Below, one piece after another: positions 27,306 to 35,692 of a stretch of 53,952 bases of DNA (within the stretch, counting starts at the first letter, position 1; each line of letters starts with the position of its first letter). A program made the position numbers and the translations under genes. This stretch comes from an uncultured Clostridia bacterium (lineage in GTDB: Bacteria; Bacillota; Clostridia; Oscillospirales; Acutalibacteraceae). Under the pieces are notes generated by a model. That model ran no database searches, had not been told where the DNA came from, and saw nothing but the letters and a program-made list of their open reading frames with translations. The DNA lies in assembly GCA_937916195.1 (NCBI GenBank), contig CALFTO010000106.1, positions 1 to 53,952 of the forward strand, written 5' to 3'.

Positions 27306-27603
27306 TTTCATTCACCTCTTCTGAAAGTTTTGTTGTTTCATCATTTTTGAAATCCTTATCAATAAGATGAAGCTTACGGAGAGTTAAGAAGAAAAGCACG
27401 CCATTAACACCTGCACCAACAGCCGCTTCGGTAATGGCCAAGTCAGGTGAGCGAAGCAAGAGCCATACAACTGCCATAACAATGCTGTAAGAAGTAAAAA
27501 CAATAACTGCGGTCATAACTCTTTTTGAAAGAGCAGTAGCAATTGCACATATTACAAGTGAAATGAGAAGAAGAATTCGAAATACGGTGATAAAATCTTC
27601 CAT
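27292..27603 (-). CDS. DUF4040/MbhD-like subunit (gene 4)
   Basis: A 103-residue protein with three helices that matches DUF4040 (MbhD, also the first part of the MrpA C-terminal extension). The signature is RSPDLAITEAAVGAGVNGVLFFLTLR. It overlaps gene 3 by 1 bp (TAATG-type) and gene 5 by 14 bp. The C-terminus (about 85-103) is acidic. Confidence 0.84.
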   Translation of the reverse strand: MEDFITVFRILLLISLVICAIATALSKRVMTAVIVFTSYSIVMAVVWLLLRSPDLAITEAAVGAGVNGVLFFLTLRKLHLIDKDFKNDETTKLSEEVNENEEK

Positions 27604-27971
27604 TATTTTTCTTCCTCCTTTTTGATTTCGTTTTTGTGGAGTTCTGCGTCGTCAATGTGAATATCGCAGTGCTCACAAAGATTTGCGTCGGTAAGATATT
27701 TGGTTTTGACAAACACGTGAGATACCACGGGGCTTGTGCACCACATTACCAATACCAATAAAATGAACTTTGCTGAAACAACGTTTATACCTGACGCAAT
27801 TACGCAGGCGGTAACAAAAAGCATAAGCACCAGTGTGTCGCACATTGCTGACGAGTGCATACGGTTAAGAGAATAGTCGAAACGGAATGTGCCGAAAATC
27901 GAGATGAAAAGAACAATAAGTCCTGCGGCAAAAAGTGCTGCCACAAGCCCGAAACGTAACCACTCAAGCAT
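27603..27971 (-). CDS. MrpG/MnhG subunit (gene 3)
   Basis: A 122-residue protein with three helices of the MnhG/MrpG family. The family block RMHSSAMCDTLVLMLF follows helix 1. The C-terminal 35 residues are soluble, with CEHCDIHIDD (a CxxC) and a Lys/Glu-rich end; that tail is longer than usual. It overlaps MrpF and gene 4 by 1 bp each, so the set is translationally coupled. Confidence 0.86.
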   Translation of the reverse strand: MLEWLRFGLVAALFAAGLIVLFISIFGTFRFDYSLNRMHSSAMCDTLVLMLFVTACVIASGINVVSAKFILLVLVMWCTSPVVSHVFVKTKYLTDANLCEHCDIHIDDAELHKNEIKKEEEK

Positions 27972-28267
27972 TACTTTTTACCCCCTTTGTCTTTTTTGAA
28001 AAGATTAATATAAATTTTACTTAAAAGAATTACAGCGATACAACTTAAGAGTGCATAAATCAATGCAATGTCGGGCAAATATGCCTCTTTTAAGAAAAGT
28101 GTAAGAATACAAATCACAATAAGTACAATTGTTGTGAGCATATTGATGCCGATAAATCTGCCGATAATTGTTTTTGCCGTGATTGAACGGATAAGAGCCC
28201 CGATAACTGCAACGCCAAGACAAATGCAGACGGCAATATATAAGTATGAATAAGCTTGTTCTATCAT
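27971..28267 (-). CDS. MrpF/MnhF subunit (gene 2)
   Basis: A 98-residue, three-helix protein of the MrpF family (GRFIGINMLTTIVLIVICIL and LPDIALIYALLSCIAVILL are its blocks). ATG 28267 is 1 bp beyond the MrpE stop and uses the GAAAGGTTGGA site; an ORF start at 28288 would overlap MrpE more and has no ribosome site. Confidence 0.86.
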   Translation of the reverse strand: MIEQAYSYLYIAVCICLGVAVIGALIRSITAKTIIGRFIGINMLTTIVLIVICILTLFLKEAYLPDIALIYALLSCIAVILLSKIYINLFKKDKGGKK

Positions 28268-28268
28268 A

Positions 28269-28742
28269 TTATTTTTCCAACCTTTCAAGCATTCTTACAA
28301 AAGAACTGTTTTCCATACCTTCTGAAAAAGCAATATCAACACAGTGAATAGTGAATTCATCACCCTCAAGCTCTGCTGTGATTGTGCCGGGGGTGAGGGT
28401 AATCGAGTTTGCAAGAAGCACCCTTGCAAAGCTTGTCTTTAACGGAACTTTGATTTTTACCATTACAGGATGAATTTCTGCTTTTTTACTTGTGACAATT
28501 TTCATCATCTGAATGTTTGCCACGATTATCTCTTTGATAAGCAAGAAAAGATAGGCGATGAGTATGGGTGCCTTTTTCAGCATACGAAGCTCTGCTTTGA
28601 GGGTATATCCCAATGCCTTATGAGCAAACCAATAGGCAAGACCTGCAACTACAACGCCCACAATAACTATCTGTAACATACCTGTGTCAGCGGTAAATCT
28701 GCCGTTTAGAAGTATCCAAAGAAGAAAAAGTAGAATTATCAT
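28269..28742 (-). CDS. MrpE/MnhE subunit (gene 1 of the Mrp-like operon)
   Basis: First gene of the ten-gene operon. At 157 residues it is a normal MrpE: two N-terminal helices, then a soluble domain (about 75-157) with LLANSITLTPGTITAEL, the hallmark of the family. GAGGAGG lies 9 bp before ATG 28742. A TTGACT-17-TATTAT promoter lies 65 bp upstream. Confidence 0.88.
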   Translation of the reverse strand: MIILLFLLWILLNGRFTADTGMLQIVIVGVVVAGLAYWFAHKALGYTLKAELRMLKKAPILIAYLFLLIKEIIVANIQMMKIVTSKKAEIHPVMVKIKVPLKTSFARVLLANSITLTPGTITAELEGDEFTIHCVDIAFSEGMENSSFVRMLERLEK

Positions 28743-28806
28743 AAAAACGTGCCTCCTCGAGCACCATATAAATAGGTATAATAAAAAAGTTATATTAAAC
28801 GGCTTA

Positions 28807-28835
28807 ATAATACTCCTTTATAATTGCAAAGTCAA
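28807..28835 (-). promoter_or_regulatory. Sigma-A type promoter of the Mrp-like operon
   Basis: Minus-strand TTGACT (28835-28830), 17 bp, TATTAT (28812-28807). Confidence 0.75.
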
Positions 28836-28913
28836 CATAAAATACCACGATTTTCAACAAAAAATAAGGCTAATTTTTAACAGTTTTCCCAATAAAAGAT
28901 TGCCCTTAATTCG

Positions 28914-28942
28914 TTGACATATTTTCGCCTCGGTTATATAAT
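28914..28942 (+). promoter_or_regulatory. Consensus sigma-A promoter of the rnf operon
   Basis: TTGACA (28914-28919), exactly 17 bp, TATAAT (28937-28942): a perfect match to consensus. The predicted start near 28949 leaves a leader of about 90 nt before rnfC. Confidence 0.88.
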
Positions 28943-29037
28943 ATACATTGACATTTTATGTATTGTGCAGTAGTGTGTTCCGAGGAAGGCGCAAAACTGT
29001 TTATGATACGGATTTCAGAAAGGTAGGTCAATTAGAA

Positions 29038-30345
29038 ATGGCTTTTTCTCTTCGTGGTATTCACGTACCTCACAGAAAAAACACAGCCAATATGTCAGCT
29101 GTAAGAATGACTGATGTAAAATCAGTTACTCTGCCCACAGTAATGCATATCGGCAAACAGGCCATTCCCGTTGTTAAAGTTGGCGACCACGTGGATGTGG
29201 GCACTTTAGTAGCTGAACAAAACGGATTTATTTCTTCACCCGTTTATTCAAGCGTGTCGGGAACAGTCAAAAAGATTGCGGATGTTGTTCTCTCAAACGG
29301 CAGTGCAGTACCTGCAATCACAATCGAGTCTGACGGCGCAATGACCGTAGACTCTAAAGTAGCACCTCCCGAAGTGAACAGTAAGGAGGATTTAATCGAG
29401 GCTGTTAAGAAAAGCGGTATCGTAGGTCTTGGCGGTGCAGGTTTCCCTACATATGTAAAGCTTGCAACTGACAAGGATGTTGATACTCTTGTAATTAACG
29501 GTGCAGAGTGTGAGCCTTATATTACAAGTGACTCTCTTACAATGGTAGAAAAGGCAGACGATATTGCACTCGCTATTGAAACCCTCGATAAATATTTTAA
29601 TTTTGCAAAAATTGTTATCGGCATTGAAAAGAATAAGCCTGAAGCAATTGCTAAAATGAACGAAATTGCTTCAAAGAACAGCAAGGTTAAGGTTGCAACT
29701 CTTCCTGCAATTTATCCGCAGGGCGGTGAAAAAGTTCTTGTTTACCACACAACAGGTAAACAGATTAAACTGGGACAGCTTCCCGCAGATGTTGGTTGTA
29801 TTGTATGCAACTCATCAACAATGGCTTACATAGGTGCTTATCTTAAAACAGGTATGCCTCTCGTTGAAAGAACTGTTACAGTTGACGGCGGTGCAGTAAA
29901 AGAGCCTAAGAACGTTATCGTTCCTGTCGGCACAACAGTCGGTGAAGTGTTTGACTTCTGCGGTGGCTTTAAGTGTGACCCCGAAAAAGTTATTTACGGT
30001 GGTCCAATGATGGGCGTTGCAGTTCCTAATCTTGATGTTCCCGTGCTTAAGCACACAAATGCACTTATTGCTTTTGATAAGAAAGAAACCAAAACTCCTA
30101 AAACTACAGCTTGTATCCGTTGCGGTGCTTGTATTAACAACTGCCCATTCGGCATCAATGTTCCCGCTATTGCAAAGGGATATAAGATAGGCGATATGGA
30201 AATGGTAGAAAAAGCAGGCGTTGAAATTTGTATGGAATGCGGTTGCTGTTCATTTGGTTGTCCGGCAAACCGTCCTCTTGTTCAGACAAATAAGCTTGCA
30301 AAAATCGCTCTTAAAGAGCATAAGGAAAAGGAGGCTAACGCATAA
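29038..30345 (+). CDS. rnfC: Rnf complex subunit C
   Basis: A 435-residue cytoplasmic-side subunit that docks NAD(H) and carries FMN and iron-sulfur clusters, in the ferredoxin:NAD+ oxidoreductase that pumps Na+ or H+. Two [4Fe-4S] motifs are visible near the C-terminus (CIRCGACINNCP and CMECGCCSFGCP). The VGLGGAGFPTYVK glycine loop and GAECEPYITSD are the SLBB/complex I 51-kDa-like part. ATG 29038 follows AGGTAGG. It opens the operon and its stop overlaps rnfD by 1 bp. Confidence 0.95.
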   Translation: MAFSLRGIHVPHRKNTANMSAVRMTDVKSVTLPTVMHIGKQAIPVVKVGDHVDVGTLVAEQNGFISSPVYSSVSGTVKKIADVVLSNGSAVPAITIESDGAMTVDSKVAPPEVNSKEDLIEAVKKSGIVGLGGAGFPTYVKLATDKDVDTLVINGAECEPYITSDSLTMVEKADDIALAIETLDKYFNFAKIVIGIEKNKPEAIAKMNEIASKNSKVKVATLPAIYPQGGEKVLVYHTTGKQIKLGQLPADVGCIVCNSSTMAYIGAYLKTGMPLVERTVTVDGGAVKEPKNVIVPVGTTVGEVFDFCGGFKCDPEKVIYGGPMMGVAVPNLDVPVLKHTNALIAFDKKETKTPKTTACIRCGACINNCPFGINVPAIAKGYKIGDMEMVEKAGVEICMECGCCSFGCPANRPLVQTNKLAKIALKEHKEKEANA

Positions 30346-31271
30346 TGGAAAAGCTTCATGTTTCGGTTTCTCCCCATATTCATGGTAAGAAATCAACTCA
30401 GGGCATAATGCTTGATGTGATTATCGCTCTTCTTCCCGCAACAATTGCAGGTGTTGTACTCTTTGGAATTGACGCATTGCTTGTAATTGCAACCTGCGTA
30501 ATTTCAGCGGTTGTTTGCGAGCTTCTCTTTAATATCATTGTAAAAAAAGAGCAGACAGTAAGTGATTTGAGTTCTGTAGTTACAGGTCTTCTTCTTGCTC
30601 TCAATCTTCCTGCAAATATTCCGTTGTGGCAGGCAGCAGTTGGCTCTGCATTTGCAATTATCATTGTAAAATGCGTATTCGGCGGACTTGGCAAAAACAT
30701 TGTTAACCCTGCAATTACAGCCCGCGTATTTATGCTTATTGCTTTCGGTTCAATGACAGCGGCAGTATTCCCCGCAGGTATGGATTCTGCATCAGGTGCT
30801 ACACCTCTCACAGACCTTGATAATGGTGTTGTTCCTAATCTTATGGACCTCTTGCTCGGTAAAAACGGCGGTGCTATTGGTGAAACCTGTGCATTGGCAC
30901 TCATCATCGGTGGCGTTTACCTTCTTGTTCGTAAGGTAATCAGCTGGCATATTCCCGTAGCTTTTATCGGCACAGCATTCCTCTTCACACTTCTTGTTGA
31001 AGGTGGTAACTTTGAGATGGCTCTTGCCTGGACTCTTTCAGGCGGACTTTTAATCGGTGCATTCTTTATGGCAACTGATTATGTTACCTCACCCTCAACT
31101 GCAAAAGGTAAGATTATTTTTGGTATCGGCGCAGGTGTGATTACAGTACTTATCAGATTCTGGGGTGCATATCCCGAAGGTGTTTCATTTGCAATTCTTC
31201 TTATGAATATTGTAAATCCCTTTATTGACGGAAAATGCACACGCAAACTGTTCGGAGGTGCAAAGAAATGA
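30345..31271 (+). CDS. rnfD: Rnf complex subunit D
   Basis: A 308-residue membrane subunit with about nine helices. The flavin-attachment motif DSASGAT (S150-T153) fits the DxxSGAT rule for covalent FMN addition by ApbE, with T153 as acceptor; an ApbE gene is 5.5 kb downstream. Overlaps rnfC by 1 bp and rnfG by 4 bp (ATGA). Confidence 0.95.
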   Translation: MEKLHVSVSPHIHGKKSTQGIMLDVIIALLPATIAGVVLFGIDALLVIATCVISAVVCELLFNIIVKKEQTVSDLSSVVTGLLLALNLPANIPLWQAAVGSAFAIIIVKCVFGGLGKNIVNPAITARVFMLIAFGSMTAAVFPAGMDSASGATPLTDLDNGVVPNLMDLLLGKNGGAIGETCALALIIGGVYLLVRKVISWHIPVAFIGTAFLFTLLVEGGNFEMALAWTLSGGLLIGAFFMATDYVTSPSTAKGKIIFGIGAGVITVLIRFWGAYPEGVSFAILLMNIVNPFIDGKCTRKLFGGAKK

Positions 31272-32449
31272 AAAAGTATTTGAAAAGCATCATCTCCCTT
31301 ACAGTAATCTGTGCAGTGGTTGCGGCTCTTCTTGCTGCAACAAACAAGCTCACAGCTCCTATTATTGAGAAAAATGCAGGTGCGGCCGCTAACGAAGCAT
31401 TACTTGTTGTTATGCCCGACGGTGGCGACTTCACTGCAGTTGATATGACACAATATACATTCCCCGAGTCAGTTCTTGAAGCATATACAGCATCGAATGG
31501 TGGCGGTGTATTTAAGGTTACCGCAACAGGTTATGGTCCCGATATGATTATTATGTGCGGCGTTGACGCTGGCGGTACAGTAACAGGTGCAGTTTGCCTT
31601 TCAAGTAACGAAACCTTGGGTGTTGAAAAAACTTTTGGTGAAACAACAATTGGCGCAACCGCAGACACAATTGATAGCCTTGCAACGGTTTCAGGTGCAA
31701 CAATGACAACGGGTGCTTACAAGGGCGCAGTTAAAGATGCTATAAATTCTGCGGCTATTCTTGGTGGCGCAAGTGTTGATATTCGTACGCCTGAACAAAT
31801 TCTTGCTGATAACCTTGCTGCAGCTCTTCCTGCAGGCGATAAGTTCACAGAATTATTTATCTGTGAAGCTCTTGAAGGTGTTTCAGCAGTTTACACAGCA
31901 GACAACGGCGCAGGCTCTGTTTATGTAACAGGCGAGGGCGAAGAAGCGATATTCGTTGGCGTTGATGCAAACGGTGTTGTAGTTTCTGAAGTAGCTGAAG
32001 ATGTTAAGGCTAATATTGAGGCAGCTGCTAAGATTATGGCAAACTCCTCAATGGAAGAAATTGATATTACAAAGTATGCTGATATGCCTTCACACGTTGA
32101 TAAGGCATATAAGACTGCAAGCGGTAACTATGTAATCGAGCTTCACGCAGCGGGCTTCGGTATCAACGGCGACCATTACTATAACCCATCAGGTGAATAT
32201 ATTTACATTAAGGTTGCTTTAACAGCTGAGGGTAAGATTATCAACTGCGTAACAACAAAGCAGACAGAGACAGACGGTATCGGTTCGGCTTGTGCTGATA
32301 AAGAATTCTATTCACAGTTCAACGGCAAAGACGAAACAAACTACAAAGATATCGACGCAATCAGCGGTGCAACAATCACAACAAATGGTTACAAGACCGG
32401 TATCGGCAAGGCAATTGAAGCCGTTAAAATTATGGAAGGAGTGGCTTAA
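31268..32449 (+). CDS. rnfG: Rnf complex subunit G, double-length with two FMN_bind modules
   Basis: Membrane-anchored flavoprotein subunit (helix about 5-25) that faces outside. At 393 residues it is about twice the usual RnfG. Module 1 (about 83-165) ends in VSGATMTTGAYKGAV with T145, but the Asp three residues before SGAT is Ala. A middle segment (about 198-250) repeats the GVDxxGxV strand without SGAT. Module 2 (about 285-390) has DAISGATITTNGYKTG with T369, a full DxxSGAT motif. So T369 is the expected FMN site and module 1 may be bound poorly or not at all. ATG 31268 follows GGAGG. Confidence 0.9.
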   Translation: MKKYLKSIISLTVICAVVAALLAATNKLTAPIIEKNAGAAANEALLVVMPDGGDFTAVDMTQYTFPESVLEAYTASNGGGVFKVTATGYGPDMIIMCGVDAGGTVTGAVCLSSNETLGVEKTFGETTIGATADTIDSLATVSGATMTTGAYKGAVKDAINSAAILGGASVDIRTPEQILADNLAAALPAGDKFTELFICEALEGVSAVYTADNGAGSVYVTGEGEEAIFVGVDANGVVVSEVAEDVKANIEAAAKIMANSSMEEIDITKYADMPSHVDKAYKTASGNYVIELHAAGFGINGDHYYNPSGEYIYIKVALTAEGKIINCVTTKQTETDGIGSACADKEFYSQFNGKDETNYKDIDAISGATITTNGYKTGIGKAIEAVKIMEGVA

Positions 32450-32451
32450 AA

Positions 32452-33147
32452 ATGAGTAAAGAAAATAATATGTCAATTCTCTTAAAAGGTCTCCTCCGTG
32501 AAAACCCCGTTTTCGTTCTTATTCTCGGAACATGCCCAACACTTGCTACAACTACAACTGTAGACGGTGCTTTGGGTATGGGCCTTGCAACAATGGCAGT
32601 TTTAATCTGCTCAAATATTGTTATCTCAGCACTTCGTAAATTCATTCCCGAAACAGTACGAATTCCTTGTTACATAGTTGTGATAGCAGGCTTCGTTACA
32701 ATCGTTCAGATGATTATTCATGCATTCTTGCCCGATTTGTATGAAACCTTGGGCGTTTACCTTGCACTTATTACTGTAAACTGTATTATCTTAGGTCGTG
32801 CAGAAATGTTTGCAAGCAAAAATTCAATTGGCAAGTCAGCACTTGACGGTATTGGTATGGGCTTGGGCTTCACAATTGCTCTTCTTGCAATGGCGGTTGT
32901 TCGTGAAGTTCTTGGCGCAGGCACATTTGCAGGTAATGAAATTCCTTTCCTTGTAGAAAACGGATTTACAATCAGTGTGCTTGCAAAAGCTCCCGGCGGT
33001 CTTATGGTTTATGGTCTTCTTATTGCTGTAGTTAATAAGATTACAAAGGGCAAGCTTATTAAGAAAAAGGAATTTTCTTGTGCAGGCTGTCCTTCAGCGG
33101 CAAGCTGTAGTGGCGGTTGCGCATCAGCAGAAAAGGAGGGCAAATAA
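32452..33147 (+). CDS. rnfE: Rnf complex subunit E, with Cys-rich tail
   Basis: A 231-residue membrane subunit with six helices, RnfE/NqrD family (GLLRENPVFVLILGTCPTLA at the start). RnfA and RnfE are inverted paralogues whose conserved cysteines hold an intramembrane iron-sulfur cluster. The last 25 residues are an unusual soluble tail, FSCAGCPSAASCSGGC, with four Cys. It starts 2 bp after rnfG. Confidence 0.94.
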   Translation: MSKENNMSILLKGLLRENPVFVLILGTCPTLATTTTVDGALGMGLATMAVLICSNIVISALRKFIPETVRIPCYIVVIAGFVTIVQMIIHAFLPDLYETLGVYLALITVNCIILGRAEMFASKNSIGKSALDGIGMGLGFTIALLAMAVVREVLGAGTFAGNEIPFLVENGFTISVLAKAPGGLMVYGLLIAVVNKITKGKLIKKKEFSCAGCPSAASCSGGCASAEKEGK

Positions 33148-33762
33148 ATGGAAATGGTAAAAACCTTAATCATCATTATTATGTCTTCTGTGCTCGTTGA
33201 TAACTATGTTCTTAGCCGATTTTTAGGTATCTGCCCATTCCTTGGCGTTTCAAAGAAGGTTAACCAGTCAGTTGGTATGGGACTTTCAGTTATTTTCGTT
33301 ATGCTCGTTGCAACTGCAGTAACATGGCCCATTCAGGCTTACATTCTTGAGCCTCTTAAAATGGGATATATGCAGACAATCGTATTCATTCTTGTTATTG
33401 CGGCACTTGTTCAGTTTATTGAAATTTTCTTGAAGAAGTTTATCCCTGCACTTCATAAGAGCTTGGGTGTTTATCTTCCTCTTATCACAACAAACTGTGC
33501 AGTTCTTGGTGTAACAATCAATAATATTACAGATTACGGCGTTACAGAGCCCAATGCTTTCCTTTTCTCAATGGTAAGCTCATTGGGTTGCGGTCTTGGC
33601 TTCCTTCTTGCAATGGTACTCTTCTCAGGTATGCGTTCACGTATTGAAGAGAGTGACGTCCCCGAAAGCTTTAAGGGACTTCCCGTAACACTTGTAGCCG
33701 CATCATTCATTTCAATGGCATTCTTCGGCTTTGCCGGAATCGTTGAAAACTTACTTGCATAA
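33148..33762 (+). CDS. rnfA: Rnf complex subunit A
   Basis: A 204-residue, six-helix membrane subunit (VDNYVLSRFLGICPFLGVSK; ITTNCAVLGVTINN). It is the partner of RnfE, with the same fold in opposite topology. The ATG directly follows the rnfE stop; the AAGGAGG site lies within the end of rnfE. Confidence 0.95.
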   Translation: MEMVKTLIIIIMSSVLVDNYVLSRFLGICPFLGVSKKVNQSVGMGLSVIFVMLVATAVTWPIQAYILEPLKMGYMQTIVFILVIAALVQFIEIFLKKFIPALHKSLGVYLPLITTNCAVLGVTINNITDYGVTEPNAFLFSMVSSLGCGLGFLLAMVLFSGMRSRIEESDVPESFKGLPVTLVAASFISMAFFGFAGIVENLLA

Positions 33763-33776
33763 GGAGGGTAATTAAT

Positions 33777-34589
33777 ATGGAAATTTTAACAGCTCTTCTT
33801 GTAGTGGCGGCAGTTGGCCTTATTGCAGGTATATTGCTTGCAGTGGCTTCTCATTTCTTCGCAGTTCCTGAAAATGAAACTGCAAAAAAAGTTCGCGAGT
33901 GCCTTCCCGGTGCAAACTGCGGTGCTTGCGGATACGCAGGTTGTGACGCTTATGCTGAAGCAGTAGCAGAGGGAAAAGCAGAAGCAAACCTCTGTATTCC
34001 CGGTGGTGCAGATGTTGCATCTCAGCTTTCAGATATTCTCGGTATTTCTGTTAAGTCAGAAGCTCCCAAGGTTGCGTTCGTTGCTTGTAATGGTGATTGC
34101 CATGCGGTCAAGTCAACTGTAATTTATGAAGGTATTCAAGGCTGTGAAGCAGCAAAAATGATTTACGGCGGACCTTTCTCATGTAAATACGGTTGTGTGG
34201 GTTGTGGTGATTGCTCAGCAGTTTGTCCTGTAGATGCAATCTGTATTCACGATGGCCTTGCTCACATCGACCCCCGCACATGTATAGGTTGTGGCAAATG
34301 TGTTAAGACTTGTCCCAAGAGCATTATCAATCTTGTTCCAAAGGATGCTGCAGCAGTTGTTGCTTGCAGTAATGCTGAAAAGGGCGCTGTTTCACGCAAA
34401 AACTGCGACAATACTTGTATTGGATGTAAAAAGTGTGAAAAGATTTGTCCTGAGGGTGCAATTGTAGTTACAGATAACTTTGCATCAATCGATTACGATA
34501 AATGTGCTAATTGTGGCATCTGTACTGAAGTATGTCCACAGGGTTGCTTGAAACTTGTTGATTTTGCAACAGGCAGAATTGGTTATTGA
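33777..34589 (+). CDS. rnfB: Rnf complex subunit B
   Basis: A 270-residue ferredoxin-accepting subunit with an N-terminal membrane helix. After the helix comes the CGACGYAGCDAYAEA cluster motif, then four ferredoxin-type [4Fe-4S] motifs: CVGCGDCSAVCP, CIGCGKCVKTCP, CIGCKKCEKICP and CANCGICTEVCP. Electrons from reduced ferredoxin would enter here. GGAGGG lies 10 bp before ATG 33777. Confidence 0.95.
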   Translation: MEILTALLVVAAVGLIAGILLAVASHFFAVPENETAKKVRECLPGANCGACGYAGCDAYAEAVAEGKAEANLCIPGGADVASQLSDILGISVKSEAPKVAFVACNGDCHAVKSTVIYEGIQGCEAAKMIYGGPFSCKYGCVGCGDCSAVCPVDAICIHDGLAHIDPRTCIGCGKCVKTCPKSIINLVPKDAAAVVACSNAEKGAVSRKNCDNTCIGCKKCEKICPEGAIVVTDNFASIDYDKCANCGICTEVCPQGCLKLVDFATGRIGY

Positions 34590-34592
34590 TTT

Positions 34593-35012
34593 ATGAAAGA
34601 ATCACAGAATAAAAATTCTGTTGCTTCTGACAAAAAGCGGAAATTACGCAATGACATTATTCTTGTCGCCGTTATAGCAGTTATAGCGGCGGCAGGACTT
34701 TTGTTTTTCGGACTCAATAAAGAGGCGGGAGCTTACGCCGCAGTAAATATTGATGGCGAGCAGACCGCAGTCTATCCGCTTTCTGTTGATACAGAGGTAA
34801 CAATCACCACAGGTGAAAATAACGAAAACATCAATGTTCTGACAATCAAAGATGGTAAGGCATATGTTAGTGAGGCGAATTGTCCTGACGGTATTTGTGC
34901 CGAAACCCGTGCTGCACAGTATGTGGGTGAAACTATCGTCTGCCTGCCACATAAGGTTGTAATTGAAATTGTGGCAGAGAATGCTGATGCTGAGCTTGAT
35001 GTGGCAGTTTAA
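34593..35012 (+). CDS. NusG_II domain lipoprotein-like/anchored protein
   Basis: A 139-residue protein with a positively charged N-terminus, one membrane helix (about 24-44) and an extracytoplasmic NusG domain II-like beta domain. The pair ANCPDGIC and IVCLPHKVVIEI is characteristic of the NusG_II family often found beside Rnf and Gx genes in Firmicutes. It begins 3 bp after rnfB and has no strong ribosome site, so it is probably coupled to rnfB. Function is unknown. Confidence 0.82.
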   Translation: MKESQNKNSVASDKKRKLRNDIILVAVIAVIAAAGLLFFGLNKEAGAYAAVNIDGEQTAVYPLSVDTEVTITTGENNENINVLTIKDGKAYVSEANCPDGICAETRAAQYVGETIVCLPHKVVIEIVAENADAELDVAV

Positions 35013-35045
35013 ATTTTTTTAACATTTTCCTTTTTGGAGCAGTCT

Positions 35046-35555
35046 ATGAAAAAGAATAAAGTAACAAGACTTGCAATGTTGGGTGTATTCACAGCCGTTG
35101 CACTTGTTCTGTCTTATGTTGAGTCGCTTCTGCCTCCTGTTTGGACAGCAGTTCCCGGCATAAAGATGGGACTTCCCAATATAATAATCATAATTCTGCT
35201 TTATAAGCTTGGAGTTAAAGAGGCAGCACTTGTGTCGTTAATAAGAGTGCTTTTCTCGTCATTCTTGCTTTTCGGTAGCGGTATGATGCTTATTTATAGC
35301 GTTGTGGGTGCAACTTTGAGCCTTGTTCTTATGGCAATCTGTAAAAAACTCAATATTTTCTCAACGGTTGGTGTGAGCGTTGTTGGCGGAATAAGCCACA
35401 ATTTAGGCCAGATTCTTGTTGCAATTGCACTTTTTGATACAACACAGTTGGGGTATTATATGATAGTTCTCAGTATTACGGGAACTATTGCAGGTGTTTT
35501 TATAGGAGTTGCAGGTGCTTTACTTTTGAAACGTCTTGAAAAGGTGAAAATGTAA
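35046..35555 (+). CDS. Gx transporter family protein (heptaprenyl diphosphate synthase component I-like)
   Basis: A 169-residue, five-helix protein of the Hpre_diP_synt_I/Gx transporter family (VESLLPPVWTAVPGIKMGLPN is its block). Family members resemble ECF S-components and are found with polyprenyl diphosphate synthases or Rnf genes; a role in transport of a small vitamin-like compound is possible. ATG 35046 follows GGAG; a TTG at 35034 is too early. It is the last gene of the rnf operon. Confidence 0.85.
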   Translation: MKKNKVTRLAMLGVFTAVALVLSYVESLLPPVWTAVPGIKMGLPNIIIIILLYKLGVKEAALVSLIRVLFSSFLLFGSGMMLIYSVVGATLSLVLMAICKKLNIFSTVGVSVVGGISHNLGQILVAIALFDTTQLGYYMIVLSITGTIAGVFIGVAGALLLKRLEKVKM

Positions 35556-35578
35556 CAAAAATGTAATTAATTTTTGTG

Positions 35579-35618
35579 AGCCTATTTGTCGACAGTGTGT
35601 TGACAAATAGGCTTTTTT
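35579..35618 (+). terminator. Terminator of the rnf operon
   Basis: 12-bp perfect stem AGCCTATTTGTC/GACAAATAGGCT with an 11-nt loop, followed by TTTTTTG. Confidence 0.88.
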
Positions 35619-35640
35619 GTGCAATAATCTAACTGTAAAT

Positions 35641-35668
35641 TTGTGGGTACATATACCCCATTTATAAA
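35641..35668 (+). promoter_or_regulatory. Possible promoter, FMN_bind-like lipoprotein gene
   Basis: TTGTGG (35641-35646), 16 bp, TATAAA (35663-35668). The leader would be very short, so this is tentative. GGGTA and TACCC flank the spacer as a small palindrome. Confidence 0.3.
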
Positions 35669-35692
35669 AATTTTTTTAAGGAGAAATTCACT

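Noticed and set aside
28873..28890. Rex-like site (TTAACA) upstream of the rnf promoter
   Set aside because: Only one half-site fits TTGTTAA-N4-TTAACAA; the other half does not match.
30398..30907. 169-codon minus-strand ORF
   Set aside because: Antisense to rnfD with a Ser/Thr/Ala-rich translation; no promoter or ribosome site.
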